From Paracamarosporium sp. OC-R06-R3 (lineage: Eukaryota; Ascomycota; Dothideomycetes; Pleosporales; Didymosphaeriaceae), in assembly GCA_019828545.1 (NCBI GenBank), contig JACVRA010000179.1, forward strand, positions 124,001-188,000: a stretch of 64,000 nt of DNA, in the 5' to 3' direction. Numbering within the stretch: the stretch's first letter is position 1; each line of letters begins with the position of its first letter. A program made the translations under genes and the position numbers. Below, piece by piece: positions 1-10,568 of this stretch. Under the pieces are notes generated by a model, which worked only from the letters and a program-made list of their open reading frames with translations, searched no databases and had not been told where the DNA came from.

Positions 1-273
1 TGCGTACCATAATCCAATTGCTGCCCAGTCATGGGACTCTACCAGAGTAGCCCCACTCTCGAAACGAGGCCGGACAATAGCCTCCCAGTACTTTACTCGA
101 AGCTCAAACTCCTTCAACTTAGGATGTTCGGGGTTTGACTCCGGACCCAAAAATAGGTAGCGGTTAAGTGCGTCTTGAAGAAACGCTGCTGCGACAATGG
201 TAGCAAACCGCGGTACCTCGGTAGGATCGGTGATCTTTCGGAGCGGCTTTGAGAATTCCAGCTCCGAGGTCAT
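1..273 (-). CDS. GNAT-like acyltransferase, N-terminal part (truncated by window edge)
   Basis: An ATG at 273 on the minus strand opens a frame that stays open for all 91 codons to the window edge, so the 3' part lies outside. The protein starts MTSELEFSKPLRKI and carries FLQDALNRYLFLG followed by a region ending in AAIGLWYA. This layout (regulatory-looking N-terminus, then an F-x-x-D-x-x-x-x-Y-L segment) resembles the beginning of fungal GNAT-like N-acetyltransferases. The acetyl-CoA-binding motif is not in the window, so the family is inferred from the N-terminus only. It is transcribed away from the permease at 845, giving a shared divergent upstream region of about 570 bp. Confidence 0.5.
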   Translation of the reverse strand, partial: MTSELEFSKPLRKITDPTEVPRFATIVAAAFLQDALNRYLFLGPESNPEHPKLKEFELRVKYWEAIVRPRFESGATLVESHDWAAIGLWYA

Positions 274-844
274 GGCTGCGGTACTGGTTTGCTGGAAAAG
301 CTTTTCTCGCTATCTAACTTCGAGGTAGTCGACAGGCTGACTGAACGTAATTCTAGTTATGTGGCTGTACGCGTGTGGAGGGCAAATGATGTCATGCAAA
401 CTCAACCACAAAGACGGGATATTGGCTCTGCGACTTCTGTATTGGTGCAGCAATAACCGTTGCCCTCTGGTCTGGCGTCTATTGCTCGTGTAGGACGTGG
501 TTAGTGGGGTGATGAGGTTAGGTGATCCTCACAGGAATTGCGTTGGAGGCTAAGACGTGGCTAACCCCCACTAGATCCTTCTCAAGCTTTCCGGTGGGGC
601 TTATTTAACCTCTGTCGGTGTGGATCCAGGGCATTTTCATACCATTAAAACTAGGGTGGTCAACCGCGCATTAGCGATACGGTAGTGATACGGCGCTCTA
701 GTTCGATGTTGCAAGAAACGGTCCGCATCGCGACGACGGAAATCGTGCATACTTTTCTCGGGTTTACCACAGGGACGGAGATATTTAGTTGGAAGGTACC
801 ACGCCCTCGGTCATGGCACAACACTGTAGTCTTTATGCGACGCG
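274..844. other. Intergenic, divergent promoter region
   Basis: This lies between the minus-strand GNAT-like start and the plus-strand permease start. No ORF of note and no clear TATA box was seen; it should hold the promoters of both genes. Confidence 0.5.
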
Positions 845-2738
845 ATGACTGATTTCTCTTCTAGCTCTCACTTTGGAAACACAGAGAATGATCCTACCAA
901 ATCAGTCTTCCACTACGGCACCGCAGAGGAGGATTCGGAGACCAATTCACCCACGAGAGATGTCTCCGGCGACATTCTCGATGATGGACTACGCCGTGGC
1001 CTGAAAGGACGACACTTTGTTATAATTGCACTTGGAAGTATCATTGGCCCGGGCACATATTGGGGTATCGGTTATGCCATCTATCTTTCTGGTCCCCTTG
1101 GAGCGCTCTTGGGTTTCGTTGTCGTTGGCATATCGATGTGGTTTCTGATGCAGAGCGTGGGTGAAATGACGACGTTGTTTCCCATTCATGGGGGCTTTGT
1201 CGAACATGCAGGGCGTTTCGTGGATCCCGCATTGAGCTTTTCTATGTCTTGGCTCTATTATCTGATGTGGAGCGTCTTTCTTGCGTCCGGTGAGTATAGC
1301 CCAAAGAGAGCTCTTAATTGCCATCCTAACGCTAGAAGACTGGAATTCGGCTATCTTGACTTTGCGCTTTTGGGTTTCCGATGATAACATGCCATCCTGG
1401 GCGTGGACGATTATCTTCTTCGTCGTCTTCACTATAATGACCTTGCTCGGTGTTCGCGCATATGGTGAGATTGAGTATTACTTCGGAATGTTTAAGTTTG
1501 GCTCGTTGATTATACTGTTCCTCCTCTCCATAGTTTCCAATGCCGGCGGGTTCGGCGGCGGGTATACCGGGTTCAGATACTGGAAGAAACCGACAGGTAC
1601 TGTATATTCCATCTTGAGTATGCTCCCGCTAAGTGTATGTAAGGTCCGATAATTCATGGTATTGATGGATTTGGCCAGGTCTTTGTACTAGCTGCAGCAT
1701 ATTACGTTGGCACGGAAATCATATCACTCGCTGGAGGAGAATCGAAGAACCCGAAAAGAGATGTCCCAAGGGTATGTTACGCACTGTGATCAATTTATCA
1801 CACCTGTTTGACAACTGCGCTAGGCAATTAATTCAATTGTATACCGTATCTTGGTGGTATACATCGGGATGCCGTTCTTTCAAGGCTTAATCTGTCCGTC
1901 CGATTCGCCAGACCTACTTAGCGCGAGCTCAAAAACTGCCTCTAGTCCATTCACCATAGGATTCGTCAAGGATGGCTGGAAGTCCGCAGGACACTTTGTG
2001 AACGCGCTTATCCTTGTAGCATTTGTCTCAGCAGCGAACGGCGTTGTCTATGTACAGTCACGCACCGTGTACTCCTTGGCACTGACAAACAGAGCCCCCA
2101 AACTATTTGCAAAGACAACTTCTAGAGGAAGTGAGTTATCCTGATACACGCGAGTAGTCAAATGTTTTCTAACGATCTAGTACCTTGGGTCGCCATTGTT
2201 ACCTCCAACCTTTGGGGCTTCCTCTGTCTCATGAACCGCAGACTCACAGCGGGTCAGGTCTTCAGTTATATGACAAGCGTTGGTGGTACAGCCGCGTACA
2301 TCGCCTGGGCCAGTATCATCTTCACGCATCTGTGGATTCGCGCAGCCGCAAATAAGCAGGGCATTGACGTCAGGACATTTCCATACCGAGCCTGGGGAAG
2401 CATCTGGATCTACCGAACCAACTTCGCTTTCAATATCTTTCTGTTATTCATCCAAGGATACACTGTGTTCAAACACCCGTTTGACTGGCGCAACTTCATC
2501 GCGTGTTATATCACGATTCCGACATTCTTATTGTTGTTTGTTGGTTACAAATTATGGTTTAAAACGACCTGGTAGGTAGTGCTATTCCCATTATCAATGA
2601 TGATCTGACAATCTGGACAGGGTCGCACTTGATAAAGTCGACTTCTCGGATCGTAGGGAATGGGTGGCGCAGGCTTCCGATGCGCAAAATGTCCACCGAT
2701 CGCTGAAGAGAAGAGCATTAGATCTCTTGAAAGATTAG
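845..2738 (+). CDS. Amino-acid permease (APC superfamily, fungal YAT type)
   Basis: Six exons: 845-1289, 1336-1596, 1644-1771, 1824-2130, 2181-2571, 2621-2738. Introns are 46-52 bp and all joins close the frame, giving 549 aa, the usual size for fungal amino-acid/H+ symporters. A hydrophilic cytosolic N-terminus (about 55 aa) is followed by RGLKGRHFVIIALGSIIGPG, the family's first-helix motif, then a series of hydrophobic segments. Exon 3 carries VFVLAAAYYVGTEIISLAGGESKNP, a conserved permease segment, and the protein ends in a polar cytosolic tail rich in Arg and Lys. It is expected to be a plasma-membrane proton symporter for amino acids; the specificity cannot be read. No broken exon was found. 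Confidence 0.88.
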
Positions 2739-3552
2739 GATGTAGGCTCGATTACCTTTCGCAAAATAAATCCCCTGCTACTATAGGCGCTACCCGGCTC
2801 CATCTTCTGCACGCAGGAGCAAAGTGCGATGACTCAGAGCCGAGTTTTGCAATTTCCCTAGCCCCTAATACCTCATCTCCTTACCCTATCACTCATTGTA
2901 TCACTATGTTCTCAATTACATTGTACGCTTCTACACAGAACAGGTACACTAAACAGCGCACTCAGCAATAAATAGCCAGCGATTATCAACAATATTTCTC
3001 ACTGCGGCACTGTAGGGTAAGAGTGACCATTTTTACAGTTTAATCATCACTGGTCTCCAATGTTAGCACCCTAGAACATGCAGTGGCATAGCGCCCGCCT
3101 CAACCTTCCAGACTTCAAAGCAAACGTCATATCTCCTTCCATGCCAGACAGTAGATGCCTACCAAAGTGTTATACTGTCTCCCAAAACCATCCATCGGTA
3201 TTTCCTGCTAATACCGCATCGAGCCATCACATAGAGTCCCCAGTAGACTCTCTCTAGGAATAGTGAACTTCTAACATGTTCTTATCAATCATGCGCGGAG
3301 TTGTGGCTTTCTAGTTCGTAAACGTACCTGTTAAATCCTAGGATGTATTCTATTCATATTTTGGTACCAGCCTGGTCGGTGTGAGAGATGAATGATGTGT
3401 TCCATAGATGAGTCATTGACGCATGTTGTGAATAATTTGGGAGCGATCTCTGGCATTATTGAGTCTCTTAGCTATGGGGAAAGTGTAAATGAAAACCCCA
3501 AGTAAAAGACGAATCACCAAGAGTGGAAAGCAAAAGAACCTGGAATTGTGAC
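2739..3552. other. Intergenic, no gene seen
   Basis: This is the convergent space between the permease and the C2H2 zinc-finger gene. The short open frames here have no recognisable protein features. Confidence 0.5.
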
Positions 3553-5579
3553 TCAAGTCTCAAAGAGATATTTATCGAGTTCTGGAAACCACGAATCTGG
3601 ACCAGATTCATCGAGACGAAGCATGAGGGCGTGACGTTGAGCCGCACGAGCGCGTTCACCTTCCTCATTCATTGGTTCTTTCGAAAACTTCCCATCTTCT
3701 GCAGCTGAGAGGGGTACCGGTACTGACTCGTCATCTAGCAACGGAATACTTTGCAAAGGGTCGAAATCCTGAGAAGCCTCTTCACCATTGATGCGGATCC
3801 AGAACGTATCGTCGTTTTGAAGAACCGGTTCTGAATCATGTAAAGCCGCATCAGCATTGAAACTACCCAAATTTACATTGACTGTCCAATCAGTTTGGGA
3901 GGACTGAGTCTCGATTGTGTGTGGAAAGTATGATTCTGATAACTCTTCTGCTGCGCGTGTCCCTTGGGTTAAAAAACCCAATGAGTTGCCTATGTTACCG
4001 TCAATATTGGTTGGTTCAATGAGGTCCATTTCTCGATTGGAATATCCATTGCCTTGGTTCCTGGTAGCGCTTCTTTGATTTGGGTGGTTGGCCTCTTCAT
4101 CCAATTCTCCGAGTGCTTCTAAAATGCTTTGCTGAAGTAGGTCTCGGAATTCCCCGCATCTGATAGCATTAAGAGTGTTTTGGTATCCTAGTTCATCACC
4201 GTTTTCTATCAAACGCTCAATTTTACGTTCAAGAGACTCCAATGTGCGGTTTGGTAATTCTGATCTATAAAATCTGCGGAGACATTCGTTGTTCGAAGTT
4301 GGGATCCCGCTTTCTGAATTAGCGTCTTCTTTGAAATCGTTTTCGTCACCGTAGTCTGCTCTCCATTAGCAAGTGAACACAACGTGCGTAGACAACCTAC
4401 AAGGGGAAGGAATTCGATCTTCCGAGACGAAAGGAAATATTACAGAGAACATCCATCGCCAACACAACTCTCTGTCCTTGAAATGTTTCGGAGCTCGGAG
4501 TTTCTTTTCCGTATGCTGGTTGATGGCAAAGACGGTATGTTGTGAACGGATGGGACATAAAGTTAACTGCTGTTGATGGTGTTTATCCAGGTCTTCAGTC
4601 GTTGTGAATGCCTCCTGGCACCTCGGACACTGATAAACGCGATGAACTCGAAACAAGTGTTCCCTGTTTCATCCAATCAGTGGATACCTGATACAGCAGT
4701 CTCCGTAACTTACTTCAAACGATAACATTCAATCCACCCTGGACCTGAGCAAGCGCGATGCCGAGCGCTTCTAATGGGACTCCTTTTAAAGAATGGACAA
4801 GCTAGCGGCTTCTTGTCCGGTGCTGGGGTTGGCTTTGCTTTCTTGGACTGAGTTCGTCTACCACTTCCAGATCCCTCGTTTCCCCCGATATCGTCTTGAT
4901 CTTCTTCCTGCCTTCTCTTCGATCCAGAGTTATGGCCATAATTGTTATCATTGGTTCCTCCATCCTCAGATGAACCTTGCGCCGACTGGCCACCTCGAGT
5001 GTGTGTGCATCCGGTACAATTGACAATCCTGGCTTCGGAATCGATGTCGAACTGTACCCCGCCCAATATCAGGTTTGAGAGAAATTTCGCCCTTTGTCTT
5101 ACCAGAGCTTCTGTAAATGAAAGGTTGGTAGTTTCGGCAACATCGCTAATATCTTCGTAGTCAGTCTGGCTTCCTGAGGAACATGTATTGGTGCTTGTCT
5201 CATCTACTGGAGGTGGCGACAATGATTTTTTCGTGCTTTTTTCCAGTAGCGCTGGATCTATCGTTTCGGATAAAATGTGTTTTGAAGACCCTGTCTCCTC
5301 AAGTCCAGTCTCTCTATCGGCAAGAGTGAAGGATTCCGACTTCTGAGTAATTCTCGTGATATTTTCTGATGCTTGTATATGAGAACTCGCATATACTGTA
5401 GTTATATTTGGTAATAGTGGTGCCGTTTGAGGTGTCCATTGTGATCTTTGGTCTTCGATGACAGCTTGGGAGTCCCGCGTATGGCCACAATTCGAGCATC
5501 CGGTAAAGAGATGCGGGTTATGCGGCCCATATCCGCAATTCGAACAGTACCACAGAAGATCGTGTTCGGATCCACCCAT
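3553..5579 (-). CDS. C2H2 zinc-finger protein with N-terminal CxxC ribbon
   Basis: Three exons on the minus strand: 5579-4714, 4663-4401, 4355-3553, giving 643 aa. The start is the ATG at 5579, because the open frame upstream of it has no other ATG. The N-terminus has WYCSNCGYGPHNPHLFTGCSNCGH, a Cys4 ribbon (CxxC-x14-CxxC). A long acidic/Ser-rich linker follows. Near residue 270 is CPFFKRSP...RACSGPGW, then across the first intron RLKEHLFRVHRVYQCPRCQEAF...LDKHHQQQLTLC, a fungal C2H2 block. After it come EKKLR and, across intron 2, the IPSPYYGD segment seen in this fungal family. The C-terminus is acidic. A nuclear nucleic-acid-binding role is likely; targets are unknown. Confidence 0.8.
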
Positions 5580-5668
5580 AATTGATAATAAAAGCGCTGT
5601 GTTGAGGGTATCGATCAATGGTGATCTGGTTTGTTATCAGAGTTTTAGTATGTGCACAAATCCCTCAT

Positions 5669-5711
5669 CTCGCAAACCTGCGAGGTTCGTAACCCTCGCG
5701 AACTTGCGAGG
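5669..5711. repeat. Interlocking CTCGC/GCGAG inverted repeats upstream of the C2H2 gene
   Basis: Two hairpin-type inverted repeats stand in tandem. At 5669-5684 the arms are CTCGCA and TGCGAG with a 4-nt loop; at 5694-5711 the arms are CCTCGC and GCGAGG with a 6-nt loop. The inner arms also pair across the spacer. The block is 90-132 bp upstream of the zinc-finger gene start, so it could be a protein-binding site in its promoter. Confidence 0.6.
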
Positions 5712-5890
5712 AAGAGGCGACCAATCACATCGTGAGAAACCTATCATCCGCACGTGTATTTCCATAACTAAACTCAGCGTGACAACGCCGAGTCATTAAT
5801 TCTCAATGCACATTTCAATATAGAGATTTCCCTACGTAGGCTCTTCATCTAGAGAAATTATACCATATGCATCTGTGACGGTTGGAGCGT

Positions 5891-5939
5891 GGCAGGTGCA
5901 CCTGCCTGAGCAGCAGGAGCACCCGCCTGGGCAGCAGGA
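5891..5939. repeat. 16-bp perfect palindrome overlapping a 21-bp tandem duplication
   Basis: GGCAGGTGCACCTGCC at 5891-5906 is a perfect palindrome. It overlaps two head-to-tail 21-bp units (5898-5918 and 5919-5939), each ending GCAGCAGGA and differing at two to three positions. Confidence 0.6.
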
Positions 5940-7279
5940 GTACGTCATAGAGATTGTTTATATAGCTTCCGTAGCGTAGCTACTCAAGAACAACGATTAC
6001 CTCAACTTTGAACTCACCGCTACAAGCGCTTTTCCACCGTTACAGCATCATATCCCTTGTAGAAGTGAGTCAAATAAGCATTTTACCTAAGTATGTTTGT
6101 AGAATGTGAATCGTTTTGTCGTCACACAAATGAAGTGCTCAGTTCATTGATTTCTCTTGACAGAATATCCTTTCACAGACAATCTTCGGAGTAATCTTCG
6201 TAGTCCGCAGACGATGAACAGCTGTAGAGCTTTTCGTTTATTTGTGCAATCTAAAATCATTGGTAGTCACACTCTCTTAATAAGAATACTCCACCAGTAG
6301 CTGTTTCTAACATGGCGATACACATCTTTATCATGACTAGGTACCTCAGAAAAATCCACACGATTACACTGTATCACCCTCTGCCTCGCTGTCGTCGCAA
6401 ATCTTAGCTTTCGTCATCGCGAAAGGATAAGTTGAATAACAGGAAGAAAATGGAAAGAATGAAGAAAACTTTCACGGCAAGTCAAAAGATATGGCAGCGA
6501 CTTTCCGAAGAGGAGTTGGTTTCTTTCAAAGCATGTACAAGACCGAGCGACAATTCCCGAAGTATCCGTTGTCGGCGAAGATGATAATCTAGAAATGCGC
6601 GCACCCGCCCGCCAGCTGAGAAACTGGCCGGTGAGCGCGCAACCTAGGAAATGAGAATTTTAGAGCGCTGGGATGATGGTGTTGGGCGATTCAAGGACAG
6701 AAGGGGTATAACAAGCGCAGGGAGGAGTACGAAGGAAAATAAGGGAAAAGGAAGGGAAAAGGAACACGACCGCTCTGTAGTTGGTATTAAGGACGCTGGC
6801 AAAAAGTCTAGTTTGCTTATGGTCTTTGAGCGAATCGTCGCTTGCGAAGATGGTACAGGCCAAGGGGTAGAAGATTGGACACGAATAGCGGTTTTGAAAA
6901 TCGTTAGTAATAAATTTATTAGAATCGAGTTGACTATATCGTCAAAAGAAACCAGGACTGACTTTCGCGATGATTACAAGGTGGAGAACGTGCTTGCTTT
7001 AGGAGCTTGCGGACGAAGATGTACGGTTAGATGCTCATTATATGTAATCCGGGTGAGATTTTGGCACCCTTGACTTCAGGTATTGCTTTGTAAACACAGT
7101 CTCGTGTAGTAACGAAAGGCGGAAGAGGAGTACAGTGCTGCTCACTAATAGCCCCACCGTTCGGATCCAAGCACTTGCCGGAGCACCGAATGACGTAGGC
7201 TAATAAAGCCCCGCTTGCACCCTCCAACGGCTCATTTTATTAGGGTTTTCGTATAGTTCATAATTCAAAATCGTGCAAT

Positions 7280-8497
7280 ATGTCTTCCAACAATGTAAGT
7301 GCACAATAAACATTGTAGTAGCATGTTTTGCCTGGTTACACAGCGATGTACCTGGTCTCGGCTTTTGCGGCCAATTCCGGCCTTGGCACCACGCCGATCA
7401 TGCCGCTTCCACACATCTAACAACTTTCAGAAACCCAACCAAGGCTTTGCAGACAAAGATGGCCACTTCAGGCGTAAGGATTCTGCTTTCCGGAACTATA
7501 TCTCATCAGATCCTGCGTCCCCTTTCCCTGCAGAGCCAGGTCGGTATGCGCTATGGATTCACAAGGGCTGTCCCTGGGCTCATCGCACGTACATCACCCG
7601 TGCTCTGAAGGGATTAGAAGATGTCATTCAGCTCATTGTGCTCGATGATTCTGAAAAAAAGGATGGCAAAATGCTATGGTGTTTCAGTGGTGAAAAGCGA
7701 GATCCGCTGTATGGGTTCAAGTACTTGAAAGAGTTATATGAGAAAAGTGAGCCCGATTATGACGGTCGATACTTGGTTCCTACACTGTGGGACAAGAAGA
7801 CAGGTCAGTTTCAATTGCAGCCTGGTGGCCTATCGTATCACGCAGCATGTTAATGTGTAGCAGAGAAGATTGTCAATAATGAATCCAGCGAGATCATTCG
7901 TATGTTCTACACCGAATTCGATACTTTCATTCCAGAGCATCTCCGCGAGTCGACAAAAGCCTCAAAGGGACTATATCCACCTCAGTTGCGCTCTGAAATT
8001 GATGCAATGAATGAATGGGTGTATGATACCGTCAACAACGGGGTTTATAAAACAGGGTTCGCTACAACTCAGGAAGCATATGAAGCCAACGTATATCCAT
8101 TATTCAAATCCCTTGATCGTATCGAAGAGCACCTCTCGCAACCCGGCCATCAACCCTACCTTTTCGGTGAGAACATCACCGAAGCTGACATCCGGCTGTA
8201 CACGACGATGATCCGGTTCGATGTCGCATATTACTCGATCATGGGCTGCAACTTGAAGATGATCAGATATGAGTATCCGCGGATACATGATTGGTTGAGG
8301 AAGCTATATTGGGACGAGGGAGAGAAGACCAATGGTGGAGCTTTCAAAAAGACGTCACAGTTCGAGCTTGTGAGTAGTTTCTGATAAGTTTTCGAATATT
8401 TGAACTGATATTTGTGCAGTATAAAGCCGGGTATGCTGCCGCAAAGGGTGTGACAATATTGCCTGTTGGACCGGTGCCAGATATCCTTCCTTTGTAA
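7280..8497 (+). CDS. Omega/ECM4-type glutathione S-transferase (glutathionyl-hydroquinone reductase family)
   Basis: Spliced model: 7280-7294, 7431-7803, 7861-8369, 8420-8497, giving 324 aa starting MSSNN-KPNQGFADKDG. The N-terminal thioredoxin-like part has HKGCPWAHRTYITRALKGLEDVI; the Cys of CPWAH is the family's catalytic residue. A C-terminal helical domain follows, with PYLFGENITEADIRLYTTMIRFD. Enzymes of this family are known to reduce glutathionyl-hydroquinones or act as thiol transferases. Intron 1 (136 bp) has GTAAGT, CTAAC and CAG signals, yet it is also open in frame from an ATG at 7323; that form (355 aa) would start with an Arg-rich, mitochondrial-presequence-like leader. The gene converges on the MFS gene at 8614. 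Confidence 0.85.
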
Positions 8498-8613
8498 GAT
8501 CACGACAAGAGGATTGTATTTTCATCGGGCTTCTACTGGATTGGTAGAGGACATTGTATGCAGCGCTAGTTGTCTTGCTTCTATTTTTCTGTTTCCCTTA
8601 CCTAAATGCATCA

Positions 8614-10568
8614 TCATCTCAATCCTTCTTCATCCCGGGATGTACTGCTCGTTACTGTCTTCTCACTGCTACCACTCCTCTCCAGCCTGCTTCTGTGTAT
8701 TCCAAAAGATATGCACAGACCCACTGCACTGACCACTGTGTAGAAGATCCAGACACCTCTCAGCGCATCAGTCATCCCACCTCTTACCACATTCCTCTGC
8801 CCTTCTGACAATGACGACAATCTTTCAGCCTGCGAAATTGCTTTTCCGCCGGCCAATGCCTCAGCAAACTCCTTCATCACGCCCGCATCAATAAATGAGG
8901 AGAGATGCGGACGCATGAGAATTTGAAAGACAACCTGCCCGACAACAACACCGATAGCACCACTAATCATCCTCACAAACCCAAAGGCCGACGTACCCGC
9001 CGCCATATCGGACTCGCGGATGCGTATCTGCAACGCAATCAATGGAGCATTGAAATTAGGGCCAAATCCGATGCCAACAATGACAAGGAATACGATGATC
9101 TTAGCCAGGTCTAGCATTCTATTGAACGAGATGAAGAGCCCAACGCCAACGGTCATGAGTGCAAGACCGACTTGCAGAACCTCGAGGTATCGACCCGTTC
9201 TTTCGATAATCCAGCCGCCAATGAAGGAGCAGACCGCAAGTGGTATTGCTACAGCAAGCATGTAGACACCGGATGCTTGAGGCGAAGTTGAAAGTACGAG
9301 TTGGAAGTATAGCGGCAGGAAGTATGCGACCGAGTTGAAGACCAGTGCATCGCAGGCACATACTCCAAGAGCAGAGAGATTGGATCCATCGCGGAATATG
9401 CGGAGAGGAGTGATAGGTGAGCCGCCACGCTTCTCGTACCACCACTGTGTCCATGGGAAGAAGCAGTATGCTAAGGATCCGAAGATCAAGAAGCAGATTA
9501 CAAGAGGTTGAGTGTACGATGCTGTGCCACCAAGCTGAAGACCGACTAGGAGTAGAATTGTTGCAGGAAGAATCGTAAGAGTACCAAGCCAGTCGAGGGA
9601 CGATATGCCCTGTATGAAAGGAGTACGCGGGTCGTTAAGGCGAACAGTAAAGTACAGAGTGATGATGGCGATTGAGACGAGTGGAACTAACATCGTCAGG
9701 TCAACCTACTCCAGCATTAAGGGCTCCTTACGGTTGATGTAGAAGCACCACCGCCAAGTAAGCCTCTCCGCAAAAACGCCTCCAAGAACGGGACCAAGCG
9801 CGGATGCGACAGCGTACATAGCTCCAACTATGCCCATATAGAATGATCGGTCCCTGTTGGAATTAACAAATTGTTTGTACGTGCCTTAGCTGTGTCTTAC
9901 CGAATAGCGAACAGATCAGCGATACAGACATACACCAGGACGTTTATACCGCCCCCTCCCAGTCCTTGTACTGATCTTCCGGCAACAAGCATTGATGCAC
10001 TTACACTCACAGCACACAAAATGCTGCCCACTAGGAAAACAGAGTTCGCTAGGATGATAATTGGTTTGCGCCCAAAAACATCGCTGAGCTTACCCCATAA
10101 TGGTATACTAGCAGCATTTGCAAGTAGATATGCTGAGCCGGTCCATGCGTACAGCGAGTCCGGGATATGAAAGTCGCGAGATATTGACGGCAGCGCTGTG
10201 GGAATCAAGACGGTGTCAAGCGCAGCGAGGAAGATACTCAGTGTAAGAGCTGAGAAGCACAATAGCGTCGGCACCGAGGGTCGTTCTCCTATTAGGGGTG
10301 TCTCGACTGCAGTCGTCGAGGTTGACATGCTTTCTGGGCGCAACGGATTGCGCTGTCGCTCTTCAGTGTTTGCATATTCAAAAGGTAAAGTTGCAGAGGA
10401 ACTGGGCCTGTTGGTGTTGGTCCGACCGCTGGTTGTTGTTTCCGTAACAGCTGTCCTTTCTGTGGGCCTTGACAAACGTGAAGACGAGACTTGTGGATAG
10501 GAAGCATCAACTGTGTGTCCATTTCCTACTGTAGTAGGTATTTGTGATGTCGATGTGGCGGAAGCCAT
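8614..10568 (-). CDS. MFS drug-efflux type transporter (DHA2 family, about 14 TM)
   Basis: Three exons on the minus strand: 10568-9901, 9853-9732, 9686-8614, giving 620 aa. The first 100 residues are a Ser/Thr-rich cytosolic tail. The membrane part begins [21 protein letters not shown], and [11 protein letters not shown] is MFS motif A. Exon 2 gives [15 protein letters not shown], the antiporter motif C region, then WRWCFYIN, typical of DHA2 drug/H+ antiporters. The C-terminus is short and Ser-rich. A plasma-membrane exporter of toxic or secondary compounds is the likely role; the substrate is unknown. Only 116 bp separate its stop from that of the glutathione transferase on the other strand. 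Confidence 0.87.

Larger units (their letters stand above)
5580..7279. other. Long intergenic region with palindromes, no supported gene
   Basis: These 1.7 kb separate the start of the C2H2 gene from the glutathione transferase. They contain a CTCGC/GCGAG inverted-repeat array and a palindrome with a 21-bp duplication, listed separately. An open frame of 140 codons at 6651-7073 has no recognisable features and I do not call it a gene. Confidence 0.5.

Noticed and set aside
6651..7073. 140-codon open frame
   Set aside because: Composition and sequence show no protein features, and no splice partner was found.
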